The notes below the pieces were generated by a model that saw nothing but the letters and a program-made list of their open reading frames with translations, ran no database searches and was not told where the DNA came from. The position numbers and the translations under genes were made by a program. Shown in pieces: positions 25,750 to 33,809 of a stretch of DNA of 64,000 nucleotides. Position 1 is the stretch's first letter; every line of letters begins with the position of its first letter. This stretch comes from Pseudomonas xionganensis (GTDB taxonomy: Bacteria; Pseudomonadota; Gammaproteobacteria; Pseudomonadales; Pseudomonadaceae): the NCBI RefSeq assembly GCF_009763245.1, contig NZ_WKJZ01000001.1, positions 884,455 to 948,454 on the forward strand. Reading direction: 5' to 3'.

Positions 25750-27282
25750 TTATTGCAGCTCGACAATGCTGCGGCCGGTCATCTCCGCCGGCACCGGCAG
25801 GCCCATCAGGGTCAGCAGGGTCGGCGCCACGTCGGCCAGTACGCCGTCTGCGCGGATGCGCGCCGGGCGTTGGCCGACATAGATAAAGGGCACCGGCTCA
25901 CAGGTGTGGGCGGTGTGGGCCTGGCCGGTGCTTTCGTCTTCCATCTGCTCGACGTTGCCGTGGTCAGCGGTGATCAGGGCTTCGCCGCCGACCTTCTCCA
26001 GCGCGGTGACGATGCGCCCGACGCAGCTGTCCAGGCATTCCACAGCCTTGACCGCGGCGCTGAACACGCCGGTATGGCCGACCATGTCGCCATTGGCATA
26101 GTTGACGATGATCACGTCGTAGCGCTGCTGCTCGATGGCCTCGACGATGCGGTCGGTGACCTGGGGCGCGCTCATCTCCGGCTGCAGGTCGTAGGTGGCG
26201 ACATTCGGCGACGGGATCAGGATGCGTTCTTCGCCGGGGAAGGGCTCTTCACGGCCGCCGGAGAAGAAGAAGGTGACGTGGGCGTATTTCTCGGTTTCGG
26301 CGATGCGTAGCTGGGTCTTGCCGTTTTTCGCCAGGTATTCGCCCAGCACATTGGTCAGGGCCTCGGGCTTGAAGGCGCTGGGGGCCGGGATGCTGGCGGC
26401 GTACTGGGTGAGCATGACGAACTCGACCTGGGGCGCACGCGGGCGGACGAATTCCTTGAAGTCGGCCTCGACAAAGGTGCGGGTCAGCTCGCGGGCGCGG
26501 TCGGCGCGGAAGTTCATAAAGACCACCGCATCGCCGTCTTCCACCTTGACCGGTGCGCCGATCACCGTGGTCTTGACGAACTCGTCGCTTTCCTCGCGCG
26601 CATAGGCGGCCTGCAGGCCTTCCACGGCGCTGGCGGCACTGAACTGGCCCTGGCCTTCGACGATCAGCTGATAGGCCTGCTCGACGCGGTCCCAGCGGTT
26701 GTCGCGGTCCATGGCGAAGTAGCGCCCGCAGAGGCTGGCGATACGGCCCTTGCCGAGCTTGGCGAAGGTGGCGTCGAGCAGCTCGATGGACGGCTGCGCA
26801 CTTTTCGGCGGGGTGTCGCGGCCATCTAGAAAGGCATGCAGGTAGATCTGTTCGGCGCCGCGCTGGGCCGCCAGCTCGGCCATGGCCACCAGATGATCCT
26901 GATGGCTGTGCACGCCACCCTCGGAGAGCAGGCCGAGGATATGCACGGCCTTGCCGGCGCCCACCGCCTTGTCCACGGCCTGGGTGATGGCGGCATTGTG
27001 GAAAAACTCGCCATCGCGGATGGCTTTGGTCACCCGGGTAAAGTCCTGGTACACCACGCGGCCGGCACCGAGGTTCATATGGCCTACTTCGGAGTTGCCC
27101 ATCTGCCCGTCCGGCAGGCCCACATCCATGCCGCTGCCGGAAATCAGGCCATGGGGGCGGCTGGCTCGCAGCTGGTCGTAGACCGGCGTGTGGGCGGCCA
27201 TGATGGCGTTGGATTCGGGGCTGTCGCTGTGGCCGAAGCCATCGAGGATGATCAGTACCAGGGGTTTGGGCGTGGCGCTCAT
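25750..27282 (-). CDS. gpmI: 2,3-bisphosphoglycerate-independent phosphoglycerate mutase
   Basis: A 510-aa glycolytic enzyme that interconverts 3- and 2-phosphoglycerate using two manganese ions. The N-terminal metal motif is [11 protein letters not shown], with Asp14. The catalytic phosphoserine is Ser64 ([17 protein letters not shown]). The C-terminal metal site is [13 protein letters not shown] prefer the ATG at 27282 because family members begin at this point. An in-frame ATG at 27336 would add 18 unlikely residues. It leads the gpmI-envC-ctpA series. Confidence 0.96.
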   Translation of the reverse strand: MSATPKPLVLIILDGFGHSDSPESNAIMAAHTPVYDQLRASRPHGLISGSGMDVGLPDGQMGNSEVGHMNLGAGRVVYQDFTRVTKAIRDGEFFHNAAITQAVDKAVGAGKAVHILGLLSEGGVHSHQDHLVAMAELAAQRGAEQIYLHAFLDGRDTPPKSAQPSIELLDATFAKLGKGRIASLCGRYFAMDRDNRWDRVEQAYQLIVEGQGQFSAASAVEGLQAAYAREESDEFVKTTVIGAPVKVEDGDAVVFMNFRADRARELTRTFVEADFKEFVRPRAPQVEFVMLTQYAASIPAPSAFKPEALTNVLGEYLAKNGKTQLRIAETEKYAHVTFFFSGGREEPFPGEERILIPSPNVATYDLQPEMSAPQVTDRIVEAIEQQRYDVIIVNYANGDMVGHTGVFSAAVKAVECLDSCVGRIVTALEKVGGEALITADHGNVEQMEDESTGQAHTAHTCEPVPFIYVGQRPARIRADGVLADVAPTLLTLMGLPVPAEMTGRSIVELQ

Positions 27283-27365
27283 AAAGCTGGCTCGCTCTGC
27301 GGTCGGTGCTAAAAAGGTCGGGCATTTTACGGCCAAGTGGCGGATACGTCACCGCCGGGTGGGCT

Positions 27366-27393
27366 TTGGCCGACCTATGGGGCTGTGTATACT
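27366..27393 (+). promoter_or_regulatory. sigma-70 promoter of the rhodanese-grxC-secB unit
   Basis: TTGGCC and TATACT are separated by 16 nt, about 30 bp before the first ATG of the unit. Both hexamers match reasonably and the position is right. Confidence 0.6.
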
Positions 27394-27423
27394 GCCGGGA
27401 TTTTACCGCCCTGGAACTCTGTA

Positions 27424-27837
27424 ATGCTTGCCAACCTGATTGAATTTGTCTCTACCCACTATGTATTGAGCGGTTTGTTCGTCACGATTCTGGCCTTGCT
27501 GATCTTCACCGAAGCACGCAAGGGCGGGCAGACCCTGAGCAGCCGTGAGCTGACCGCCCTGGTCAACAGCGAGCAGGGCGTGGTGCTGGATGTGCGGGCG
27601 CAGAAGGACTTCTCTGCCGGGCATATCGTCGATTCACTGCATATTCCCTTCGAGAAGCTCACCGCGCGTATGGCCGAGCTGGACAAGCACAAGAGCAAGA
27701 CCCTGATCGTGGTCGACGCCATGGGCCAGCATGCCGGCAGCATCTGCCGCGACCTGAAGAAGGCCGGTTTCACCGCCGCCAAACTGTCCGGCGGGATCGC
27801 CAGCTGGCGTGGCGACAACCTGCCGCTGGTGAAGTGA
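27424..27837 (+). CDS. membrane-anchored rhodanese-like protein (YibN-like), active-site Cys missing
   Basis: A 137-aa protein with one N-terminal transmembrane helix (about residues 12-28) and a cytoplasmic rhodanese fold (VVLDVRAQKDFSAGHI, then LSGGIASWRG). The loop that normally carries the catalytic cysteine reads VVDAMGQHAGS, so sulfurtransferase chemistry is not expected; a binding or structural role is more likely. It starts at 27424, since upstream in-frame codons precede the promoter. grxC follows after 1 nt, and the pairing with grxC and secB is widely conserved. Confidence 0.88.
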   Translation: MLANLIEFVSTHYVLSGLFVTILALLIFTEARKGGQTLSSRELTALVNSEQGVVLDVRAQKDFSAGHIVDSLHIPFEKLTARMAELDKHKSKTLIVVDAMGQHAGSICRDLKKAGFTAAKLSGGIASWRGDNLPLVK

Positions 27838-27838
27838 T

Positions 27839-28093
27839 ATGGCCCAGGTACTGATCTATTCCAGCGACTGGTGCCCCTACTGCATACGCGCCAAGCAGCT
27901 GCTGGCGAGCAAGGGTGTGGCCTTCGAGGAAATCCGCGTCGATGGTCAGCCCGACCTGCGCAGCGAAATGGCGCGCAAGGCCGGGCGCACGTCAGTACCG
28001 CAGATCTGGATCGATGCCACCCATGTGGGCGGTTGCGACGATCTCTATGCCCTGGAGCGCGCCGGCAAGCTCGACGCCTTGCTTCAGGCTTAA
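27839..28093 (+). CDS. grxC: glutaredoxin 3
   Basis: An 84-aa thioredoxin-fold protein with the dithiol active site C12-P-Y-C15, the cis-proline motif TSVPQIWID and the glutathione-binding GGCDD. It reduces disulfides and mixed glutathione disulfides using GSH. It lies immediately after the rhodanese-like gene and 31 nt before secB. Confidence 0.96.
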   Translation: MAQVLIYSSDWCPYCIRAKQLLASKGVAFEEIRVDGQPDLRSEMARKAGRTSVPQIWIDATHVGGCDDLYALERAGKLDALLQA

Positions 28094-28124
28094 TCCCCAA
28101 AACTCAAGACAATAAGGCTCAGCC

Positions 28125-28613
28125 ATGACCGAACAAGCTAGCAACGGCGCCGCACAGAACGAGCAGGCCCCGCAGTTTTCCCTGCAGCGCATCTATGTGC
28201 GCGACCTGTCCTTCGAAGCGCCGAAGAGCCCGGAAATCTTCCGTCAGGAATGGACCCCGAGCGTGGCCATGGACCTCAATACCCGGCAGAAAGCCCTGGA
28301 AGGCGACTTCCACGAAGTGGTACTGACCCTGTCGGTGACCGTGAAGAACGGCGAAGAAACCGCCTTTATCGCCGAAGTGCAACAGGCCGGCATCTTCCTG
28401 ATCAAGGGTCTGGACGCCGCCTCCATGAGCCACACCCTGGGCGCCTTCTGCCCCAATATTCTCTTCCCCTATGCCCGCGAGACCCTGGACAGCCTGGTGA
28501 TCCGTGGCTCCTTCCCGGCGCTGATGCTGGCGCCGGTGAACTTCGATGCCCTCTACGCCCAGGAGCTGCAGCGCATGCAGCAGGCGGCGCAGACTGAAGC
28601 CACCGCCCACTGA
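28125..28613 (+). CDS. secB: protein-export chaperone SecB
   Basis: A 162-aa acidic cytoplasmic chaperone that keeps preproteins unfolded and hands them to SecA. Family blocks [27 protein letters not shown] and [19 protein letters not shown] are present. AAGG precedes the ATG. A strong terminator follows its stop. Confidence 0.97.
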   Translation: MTEQASNGAAQNEQAPQFSLQRIYVRDLSFEAPKSPEIFRQEWTPSVAMDLNTRQKALEGDFHEVVLTLSVTVKNGEETAFIAEVQQAGIFLIKGLDAASMSHTLGAFCPNILFPYARETLDSLVIRGSFPALMLAPVNFDALYAQELQRMQQAAQTEATAH

Positions 28614-28632
28614 TTGGGCTCGGCTGAAAGAA

Positions 28633-28658
28633 GAAAGCGCCCTGCGGGGCGCTTTTTT
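28633..28658. terminator. intrinsic terminator after secB (bidirectional)
   Basis: AAAGCGCCC/GGGGCGCTTT closes a TGC loop and is followed by six T. It lies between the convergent ends of secB (plus) and trmL (minus) and can serve both. Confidence 0.9.
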
Positions 28659-28666
28659 GTAGCCGT

Positions 28667-29128
28667 TCAGTCCATGGTGAAGTTGTGCTGGCGCCAGGCC
28701 TCGTAGACGGCCACCGCCACGGTATTGGACAGGTTCAGGCTGCGGCAGCCTTCGCGCATCGGCAGGCGCAGGCGCTGTTCGGGCGGCAGGGCGTTGCGCA
28801 CCTCCTCCGGCAGGCCGCGGCTTTCCGGGCCGAACAGAAAGGCGTCGCCAGGCTGGTAGGCCACCTCATGAAAGGCCTGCGAGCCCTTGGTGGTAAAGGC
28901 GAAGACCCGTGGCTGGCCAAGGCTGGCCAGGCAGCTGGCGAGGTCGGCGTGGCGCTTGAGCGTGGCGTATTCGTGATAGTCCAGCCCGGCGCGGCGCAGG
29001 CGCTTGTCGTCCAGCTCGAAACCCAGGGGTTCGATCAGGTGCAGCTGGCAGCCGCTGTTGGCGCAGAGCCTGATAATGTTGCCGGTATTGGGCGGAATCT
29101 CAGGTTGAAAAAGGATTACATGGAACAT
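28667..29128 (-). CDS. trmL: tRNA (cytidine/uridine-34 2'-O)-methyltransferase TrmL
   Basis: A 153-aa SPOUT-class methyltransferase that modifies the wobble ribose of tRNA-Leu species. Motifs: N-terminal EIPPNTGNIIRLCAN, SAM-knot residues FLFGPESRGLP and SLNLSNTVAVAVYEAWRQ. I start at the ATG at 29128, where the family begins. The much longer in-frame ORF upstream is antisense to the next gene. Its start codon overlaps that of the divergent gene at 29127. Confidence 0.93.
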   Translation of the reverse strand: MFHVILFQPEIPPNTGNIIRLCANSGCQLHLIEPLGFELDDKRLRRAGLDYHEYATLKRHADLASCLASLGQPRVFAFTTKGSQAFHEVAYQPGDAFLFGPESRGLPEEVRNALPPEQRLRLPMREGCRSLNLSNTVAVAVYEAWRQHNFTMD

Positions 29129-29561
29129 GCACGGCTCCGAGCTTGAAGACGAGCGGCATTGTACAGACCCGCGGCCTCGCCCGTGGTTGCGGGTAATCGT
29201 TTCGCTGGCCATCCTGGGTTTTCTGCTCGGCTTGATGATCGGCCGCAGCCTGCAGCCCGCGCTGCTGCGCCTGGAGCAGGTGGAGGTGACCGAGCGGGGG
29301 CTGTTGCTCTGGTTTAACGAGGAACCGCAGGGGATCAGGGTGGCGCAGCAGCAGGGGCGCTTCAGTCTGAGCCTGCCCAGCCTGGGGCGCGCGCAGCAGG
29401 GCCAGTTGCAGCTGGATGGGCGCCCGGTCAACTGGCGGCTAAGCAAGGTGGATCGCTTGCTGCAGCTGCAGGTGGTGGCGGCTCGCCCGCTGACGGGGCA
29501 ATGGTACCTGGCGCCCCTGGAGGGGCGCTGGCGTCTGCGGGTCGAATTGGCCCAGGAATAA
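29127..29561 (+). CDS. small single-pass membrane protein of unknown function
   Basis: A 144-aa protein with a short basic cytoplasmic N-terminus, one transmembrane helix (about residues 23-42) and a C-terminal periplasmic domain of about 100 residues rich in alternating hydrophobic and charged residues, likely beta. No domain is recognised. Its ATG shares the palindrome CATG with the trmL start on the other strand, so each gene would have its ribosome binding site inside the other. AAAGGA lies 12-15 nt upstream, so the start could also be a little further downstream. Confidence 0.65.
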   Translation: MHGSELEDERHCTDPRPRPWLRVIVSLAILGFLLGLMIGRSLQPALLRLEQVEVTERGLLLWFNEEPQGIRVAQQQGRFSLSLPSLGRAQQGQLQLDGRPVNWRLSKVDRLLQLQVVAARPLTGQWYLAPLEGRWRLRVELAQE

Positions 29562-29582
29562 AAATGGCCGGGAGCCATTTTT
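29560..29582 (+). terminator. intrinsic terminator after the small membrane protein
   Basis: AAAAATGGC pairs with GCCATTTTT around CGGGA and overlaps the stop region. It is nearly the same sequence as at 25596-25620. Confidence 0.7.
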
Positions 29583-29817
29583 AACCTTTCCTGGCTAACG
29601 CCCCTGGGGGCGGTAATAAAAGAGGGGATTCCCCGGCCTGCCTGTACCAAGGTCCCCAAAACTGGAGTTAGCTGAGTCTATGCAGGCTGTATGCCAGTTT
29701 TATTACGATGGTTGTTGGCCCCGAAAATACTGAGGCTTGGCCGCTCTGGTAGCGGCGCGGCAGGCTGCGGATGACCCTGGATAGTGCAGGCTGCACCATG
29801 GCGGTGAGTGCGCCATG
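29583..29817. other. non-coding convergent gap with paired segments
   Basis: I see no convincing gene here. A CGCCCC/GGGGCG hairpin lies at 29599-29612. AAAACTGG at 29658-29665 pairs with CCAGTTTT at 29694-29701 and is followed by TATTA, which could be a terminator for an unannotated plus-strand RNA. The gap between the converging ends of the membrane-protein gene and ntrC is longer than two terminators need. Confidence 0.3.
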
Positions 29818-29840
29818 AAAAACGGGCCCGCAGGCCCGTT
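29818..29840 (-). terminator. intrinsic terminator of ntrBC
   Basis: On the minus strand ACGGGCC-TGCG-GGCCCGT is followed by TTTT, 20 nt after the ntrC stop. Confidence 0.85.
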
Positions 29841-29860
29841 GTATCAGGTGCTGATGAGTG

Positions 29861-31291
29861 TCAGTCGTCACCGTCCTCGTCATCACCCCCCACGTTCATG
29901 CCCAGTTCCTTGATCTTGCGGGTCAGGGTGTTGCGGCCCCAACCCAGCAGCACGGCGGCATCGCGGCGGCGGCCGGCGGTGTGCTTGAGGGCGGTTTCGA
30001 TCATGATCCGCTCGAAGGCCGGTACGGCGCTGTCCAGCAGGTTGGACTGGCCACGGCCCAGGGCCTGGTCGGCCCACTGGCGCAGGCCCTGTTCCCAGTT
30101 GCTCACCGGCGCATTGTCCTGGGGCTGGCTGAGCAGTTCCGGTGGCAGGTCATCGATATGCACCTCGCGTCCCGAGGCCATCACGGTGATCCAGCGGCAG
30201 GTGTTTTCCAGTTGGCGCACGTTGCCGGGCCAGGGCAGGTTGCGCAGGTAGTCCTCGGTTTCACTCTTCAGCAGCTTGGGTTCCACCGCCAGCTCCAGGG
30301 CCGCGCGGGCGAGGAAGTGGCGGGCCAGGGTGGGGATATCCTCGCGGCGGTCGGCCAGGCGCGGGATATGGATGCGGATCACGTTGAGGCGGTGGAACAG
30401 GTCTTCGCGGAACTTGCCATCCTGCACCAGGGTTTCCAGATTCTGGTGGGTGGCGGCGATGATGCGTACATCGACTTTCACCGGGGTATGGCCACCGACC
30501 CGATAGAACTCGCCATCGGCCAGCACCCGCAGCAGGCGGGTCTGGGTGTCGGCCGGCATATCGCCGATTTCGTCGAGAAACAGGGTGCCGCCATCGGCCT
30601 GCTCGAAGCGACCGCGACGCTGGTTGGCCGCGCCGGTAAAGGCGCCTTTCTCGTGGCCGAACAGCTCGGATTCCATGAGGTCCTTCGGAATAGCCGCCAT
30701 ATTCAGCGCGATAAAGGGCGCGGCGGCTCGTGGGCTATGGCGGTGCAGGGCATGGGCGACCAGCTCCTTGCCGGTACCGGATTCGCCGTTGATCAGCACG
30801 GTGATATTGGAGTGGGACAGGCGGCCGATGGCGCGGAATACCTCCTGCATGGCCGGGGCTTCACCGATGATCTCCGGGGTGCGCGGCTGCTCCACTGGCG
30901 CGGCCAGGCTCTGCTGCTCCTGAGCGTGCAGGTTGGCGCGCTTGACCAGGGACACCGCCTCGTCGACATCGAAGGGTTTGGGCAGGTACTCGAAGGCGCC
31001 GCCCTGGTAGCTGGCCACCGCGCTGTCCAGATCCGAGTGGGCGGTCATGATGATTACCGGCAGGCGCGGATGCAGCTCACGGATGCGCGCCAGCAGATCC
31101 AGGCCACTGGCGCCGGGCATGCGGATATCGGAGATGATCACGTCCGGCTGCTGGCGGGTCAGGCGGCCGAGTACGCCGTCGGCGCTGTCGAAGCTCTGGG
31201 TGGTCATGCCCTCCTGCTGCAGGGCCTTTTCCAGAACCCAGCGGATGGAGCGGTCGTCGTCGACGATCCAGACGGTTTCACTGCGACTCAT
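29861..31291 (-). CDS. ntrC: nitrogen regulation response regulator NtrC
   Basis: A 476-aa sigma-54 activator. The receiver domain (1-120) has Asp11/Asp12 and phospho-acceptor Asp55. The AAA+ domain has Walker A GESGTGKE at 169-176 and the sigma-54-contacting loop GAFTGA at 216-221. A C-terminal Fis-type helix-turn-helix (VLLGWGRNTLTRKIKELG) binds enhancers. When NtrB phosphorylates it under nitrogen limitation, it activates glnA and nitrogen-scavenging genes; four sigma-54 promoters in this window are likely targets. Its ATG overlaps the ntrB stop by 4 nt. The C-terminus is very acidic (DDEDGDD). Confidence 0.97.
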   Translation of the reverse strand: MSRSETVWIVDDDRSIRWVLEKALQQEGMTTQSFDSADGVLGRLTRQQPDVIISDIRMPGASGLDLLARIRELHPRLPVIIMTAHSDLDSAVASYQGGAFEYLPKPFDVDEAVSLVKRANLHAQEQQSLAAPVEQPRTPEIIGEAPAMQEVFRAIGRLSHSNITVLINGESGTGKELVAHALHRHSPRAAAPFIALNMAAIPKDLMESELFGHEKGAFTGAANQRRGRFEQADGGTLFLDEIGDMPADTQTRLLRVLADGEFYRVGGHTPVKVDVRIIAATHQNLETLVQDGKFREDLFHRLNVIRIHIPRLADRREDIPTLARHFLARAALELAVEPKLLKSETEDYLRNLPWPGNVRQLENTCRWITVMASGREVHIDDLPPELLSQPQDNAPVSNWEQGLRQWADQALGRGQSNLLDSAVPAFERIMIETALKHTAGRRRDAAVLLGWGRNTLTRKIKELGMNVGGDDEDGDD

Positions 31292-32376
31292 GGCGAAGTT
31301 ACTCCTTGTTCCAGCGGCAGGAAGATCGAGAACAGGGTGTGGCCAGGATGGCTCTCACACTCGATCAGGCCCTGGTGCTGACTGATGATGTTCTGGGTGA
31401 TGGCCAGGCCCAGGCCGGTGCCGTCGGCACGCCCGCTGACCATGGGGTAGAAGATGGTTTCCTGCAGCTCGGGGGGGATGCCCGGGCCGTTGTCGATGAT
31501 CTCGATCTTCACCACCAGGCGGTGGCGGATATGACCAATGGTGAACTGGCGCAGGGTGCGGGTGCGCAGGGTGATGCGGCCCAGGCCCAGGTCATGCTTC
31601 TGCGCGCTAATGGCCTGCATGGCGTTGCGCACGATATTGAGCACGGCCTGGATCATCTGCTCGCGGTCGATCAGCAGGTCGGGGATACTCGGGTCATAGT
31701 CGCGCACCAAGGTGATGCCACCCTGACTTTCGGCTTCCACCAGGCTGCCGACCCGCTCCAGCACTTCATGCACATTGGTTGGCGACAGCGAGGGCAGCTT
31801 GTTCGAGCCGAGCATGCGATCGACCAGATTGCGCAGGCGGTCGGCCTCCTCGATGATCACATTGGTGTAATCCTTGAGGCTTTCCTCCGGCAGCTCCCGG
31901 GCCAGCAACTGGGCGGCGCCGCGGATGCCGCCAAGGGGGTTCTTGATCTCGTGGGCCAGGCCGCGTACCAGCAGCTTGGTGGTTTCCTGCTTGGACAGCT
32001 GCGCCTCTTCCTTGGTGATGCGCAGCAGGCGGTCGCGCGGGTGCACCTCCAGCAGCAGGAGGGTCTCGCCGCGATTGAACAGCGGGGTGACGGCGTAGTC
32101 CACGGTCAGGGTCTGGCCGGAGACGGAGGTCAGAATGGCCTCGCGCTTGTTGAAGGGGTGGGCCTGCTCCACTGCCTGGCGCAGGGCGCTGAGGGCCTCG
32201 GCGGACTCGGTAAACAGCTCGCTGATAAATTGCCCATGGCTGCGCTGGCCACTGACGGCCAGGAGCATCTCCGCCGCCGGGTTCATGTACTCCAGGCGCA
32301 GTTCGCCATTGAGCAGCAGGGTGGCGGTGGTCAGGTTGTCCAGCAGCAAACGGTGCAGCGCGTCGTTTATAAGCAT
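31288..32376 (-). CDS. ntrB: nitrogen regulation sensor histidine kinase NtrB
   Basis: A 362-aa soluble kinase/phosphatase. A PAS domain (about 5-115) is followed by the phospho-acceptor His142 in GLAHEIKNPLGGIRG. The catalytic domain carries the N-box NIVRNAMQA, the G1 box DNGPGIP and the G2 box GTGLGLA. PII protein controls its kinase-to-phosphatase balance. GGAAG lies about 8 nt before the ATG. A sigma-54 promoter and an NtrC palindrome lie upstream, so the pair is probably autoregulated apart from glnA, which is 5.7 kb away. Confidence 0.97.
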   Translation of the reverse strand: MLINDALHRLLLDNLTTATLLLNGELRLEYMNPAAEMLLAVSGQRSHGQFISELFTESAEALSALRQAVEQAHPFNKREAILTSVSGQTLTVDYAVTPLFNRGETLLLLEVHPRDRLLRITKEEAQLSKQETTKLLVRGLAHEIKNPLGGIRGAAQLLARELPEESLKDYTNVIIEEADRLRNLVDRMLGSNKLPSLSPTNVHEVLERVGSLVEAESQGGITLVRDYDPSIPDLLIDREQMIQAVLNIVRNAMQAISAQKHDLGLGRITLRTRTLRQFTIGHIRHRLVVKIEIIDNGPGIPPELQETIFYPMVSGRADGTGLGLAITQNIISQHQGLIECESHPGHTLFSIFLPLEQGVTSP

Positions 32377-32405
32377 AGGTAGGCTTCCGGCAATGCTGCG
32401 GAAAA

Positions 32406-32421
32406 TGCAAGAAGCAAACCA
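32406..32421 (-). promoter_or_regulatory. sigma-54 promoter of ntrBC
   Basis: The minus strand reads TGGTTT-GCTTC-TTGCA, with GG and GC exactly 10 nt apart and a perfect -12. The predicted start near 32395 leaves about 19 nt to the ntrB ATG, enough for the GGAAG ribosome binding site. Confidence 0.7.
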
Positions 32422-32538
32422 AAGCCCCGAAAAGAAGCGTGTTTATTGGTCTGCCCCGGTTTTGCAGGCACTAAGGTGCAGCGCTGGACGCATGGTGCGA
32501 CCCAAAACAGGGACAGTATAGAAATTGCGGGCGCTGAT

Positions 32539-32555
32539 CGCACCATAATGGTGCG
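32539..32555. promoter_or_regulatory. NtrC binding site upstream of ntrBC
   Basis: The palindrome CGCACCA-TAA-TGGTGCG matches the NtrC consensus TGCACCA-N3-TGGTGCA at all but the outermost base on each side. It is centred about 152 bp upstream of the predicted sigma-54 start of ntrB, a normal enhancer distance. Confidence 0.8.
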
Positions 32556-32561
32556 CGCTGT

Positions 32562-33179
32562 TCAGAGGAAGGGAACGAACGGAATGTCTTTCTTCTCTGC
32601 AGGCTTGTCCTTGAGCGGACACTCCGGGCGCACGCCATAGTCTTCCAGCTTGCAGGGGTTGACCATGCGCTTCTGCGCCAGGGACATGCGGTGCAGGTGG
32701 AAGGGCTGGCTGGGGGTGCGTTCGATGATGCGGCCCTGGGCGTCGATGATTTCCACCGCCAGCTGGTGGGTGCCGCGGTCGATATTTTCCAGGGGGAAGA
32801 CCGGGCTGCGCCCGCTTTGCCCCGCCTCGACGCCATCGAGCAGCAGGCGGTAGCTGTGCCCGGGCAGCAGGCCCGGCTCGCTGCTGACGGTGACGATCAG
32901 ATTGCCGCTGTTGTCGCGCACCGTGGCATCTGGCTGCGGCACCAGAATGCGCAGCACCTGATAGCGCTGGCTGGGTTCGGGGGCTGCTGCTGGCGGTGCC
33001 GGTGTGTACTGCGGCGCGCTGCTCGGCATGGAGTTGCTGGGCGCCAACTCCACGCGCTGCGCCTGATTGGAGCGCGGCTGGTCGGTGAAAACGCGGTTAC
33101 CTTCGGCGTCTATGTAGGTGTAGACTTGGGCGGCTGCAGGCAGCGCTGCGAGAAGAAAGCTCAGCAGAAACGTACGCAT
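32562..33179 (-). CDS. secreted DUF4124 protein, copy 1
   Basis: A 205-aa exported protein with a signal peptide (1-17, LPAAA). A DUF4124 segment follows (QVYTYIDAEGNRVFTDQP), then a Pro/Ala/Ser linker, an Ig-like beta domain (PGHSYRLLLDGVEAG, DRGTHQLAVEIID) and a C-terminal tail with two cysteines. The role is unknown; family members are periplasmic. It is separated by 2 nt from its paralog upstream, and the pair lies just before ntrBC. Confidence 0.82.
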   Translation of the reverse strand: MRTFLLSFLLAALPAAAQVYTYIDAEGNRVFTDQPRSNQAQRVELAPSNSMPSSAPQYTPAPPAAAPEPSQRYQVLRILVPQPDATVRDNSGNLIVTVSSEPGLLPGHSYRLLLDGVEAGQSGRSPVFPLENIDRGTHQLAVEIIDAQGRIIERTPSQPFHLHRMSLAQKRMVNPCKLEDYGVRPECPLKDKPAEKKDIPFVPFL

Positions 33180-33181
33180 GT

Positions 33182-33724
33182 CTAGGGGCCCACCTTGGGC
33201 GGCGGGCGTAGCGCCGGGCTGCTGGTATGCACGCGCTGCAGGGTAAAGGTTACGGCAGGGCTCTGCTGCAACTGTTGCTCGCCACTCAGCACTTCTACCG
33301 CCAGGCTGTGTTCGCCCCGGTCAATCTCGGTCAATTGCAGTCGGGGTCCATTACTCGGTTTGCCGTAGGGCTGTCCGTCGAGCAGTAGCCGCAGACGATG
33401 GCCGGGACGCAGCCGGGGCTCGATCTGTACACCGACACTGAAGGTACCATTATTGGCACGCAAAGCCTCGTCATCCGGGATATCGGTCAGCGCCAGGGTG
33501 CTGTAAGGGAGTTTGCTCTCAACAGGGTCTGGGCTGGCAGCGGGGAGCGCAGGCACCTGCATGTCGACGCTGTTGGTCGGTGCCAGCTCGACGTTCTCCG
33601 CGGCCTGGCCTTCCGGTGGCTGGTCGGTGAACACGGTGTTGCCGTGGGCGTCGGTGTATTTGTAGATCTGCGCCGCGGCCGGCAGGGCCAGGCTAAGCAG
33701 CAGGCAAGCAACTAGAAGGCGCAT
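33182..33724 (-). CDS. secreted DUF4124 protein, copy 2
   Basis: A 180-aa exported paralog of the next gene with the same plan: signal peptide, DUF4124 (QIYKYTDAHGNTVFTDQP), linker and Ig-like domain (PGHRLRLLLDGQPYG, DRGEHSLAVEVLSG). It lacks the cysteine-bearing tail. I use the ATG at 33724, directly before the signal peptide; the longer in-frame frame begins 107 codons earlier without support. The two genes look like a tandem duplication. Confidence 0.82.
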   Translation of the reverse strand: MRLLVACLLLSLALPAAAQIYKYTDAHGNTVFTDQPPEGQAAENVELAPTNSVDMQVPALPAASPDPVESKLPYSTLALTDIPDDEALRANNGTFSVGVQIEPRLRPGHRLRLLLDGQPYGKPSNGPRLQLTEIDRGEHSLAVEVLSGEQQLQQSPAVTFTLQRVHTSSPALRPPPKVGP

Positions 33725-33809
33725 GGCCGGTGTCTCCGATGGCGATGGACTAAGCCTTGCACTGGCGAGCGAGTCTGGCAAGGTCATGGCGCAGTATCTA
33801 CCAACTGGT

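Noticed and set aside
29858..31381. A 507-codon plus-strand frame over ntrC
   Set aside because: Antisense to ntrC; no ribosome binding site or domain.
32471..32480. GCACTAAGGTGC-like segment as a second NtrC site before ntrB
   Set aside because: Arm spacing is 4 and not 7 bases, which does not fit the NtrC dimer.
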